Below the pieces are notes generated by a model. That model had not been told where the DNA came from. It worked only from the letters and a program-made list of their open reading frames with translations, and searched no databases. From the NCBI GenBank assembly GCA_002340405.1, contig DDLZ01000051.1:927-6203 (forward strand): a stretch of DNA of 5,277 nucleotides. The letters are read 5' to 3'. The DNA is from Bacteroidales bacterium UBA2559 (GTDB taxonomy: Bacteria > Bacteroidota > Bacteroidia > Bacteroidales > Bacteroidaceae). This document shows, in pieces, positions 5,268 to 5,277 of this stretch (position 1 is its first letter; the number at the start of each line of letters is the position of its first letter). A program made the position numbers and the translations under genes.

Positions 5268-5277
5268 AATAATTCTA

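Larger units (their letters stand above)
5089..5277. other. Non-coding region upstream of porT
   Basis: No reading frame with coding character enters from the window edge. On the minus strand all three frames are closed within about 26 bases of the edge, so at most the last few codons of an upstream gene could be present. The region holds a candidate porT promoter, two short palindromes (TTTCGA-TAT-TCGAAA at 5162-5176 and TTGCA-T-TGCAA at 5120-5130) and a repeated CTGTCAGGA. No tRNA or intrinsic terminator with a T-tract was recognised. Confidence 0.6.

Overview
The window looks like a chromosomal segment of a Bacteroidales/Bacteroidota bacterium. The evidence is a PorT-type outer-membrane protein, a Bacteroidota-style Wzi capsule-assembly protein, a LolD-like ATPase of the SGSLD type, the lack of Shine-Dalgarno sequences in front of the main genes, and promoters that fit the Bacteroides -33/-7 pattern (TTTG ... 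TAnnTTTG) rather than a sigma70 pattern. Nothing suggests a plasmid, phage or insertion element, and I found no CRISPR array, rRNA or tRNA.

Layout, left to right. Positions 1-261 (+) hold the C-terminal 86 codons of a LolD-like lipoprotein-export ATPase. Everything else is on the minus strand and is best read right to left. porT (5088-4348) comes first, behind a 189-bp upstream region with short repeats and a candidate promoter. Next is rplS (ribosomal protein L19, 4232-3873), with its own promoter directly after the porT stop, a structured leader of about 75 nt, and a strong intrinsic terminator. A second promoter overlaps the T-tract of that terminator and drives a tight four-gene run: rfbC (3771-3151), rfbD (3148-2261), wzi (2252-690) and a small lipocalin-like lipoprotein (705-262). 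Gaps in this run are 2 bp, 8 bp and a 16-bp overlap, so it is almost certainly one operon. Its last stop codon directly abuts the lolD stop codon, with no spacer.

How the genes fit together. RfbC and RfbD carry out the last two steps of dTDP-L-rhamnose synthesis in the cytoplasm. Wzi is an outer-membrane barrel family linked to attachment or assembly of surface polysaccharide. The terminal lipoprotein is envelope-anchored and translationally coupled to wzi. The operon therefore reads as a small unit for a rhamnose-containing surface glycan; rfbA and rfbB are not in the window. PorT and L19 are housekeeping neighbours with separate promoters.

Most of the window is ordinary. The parts most worth a second look are the rplS leader (a perfect anti-SD complement away from the start codon, possible pseudoknot pairings and a 10-codon uORF), the terminator/promoter overlap before rfbC, and the small repeats upstream of porT. 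I see no clear sign of a wholly new system.
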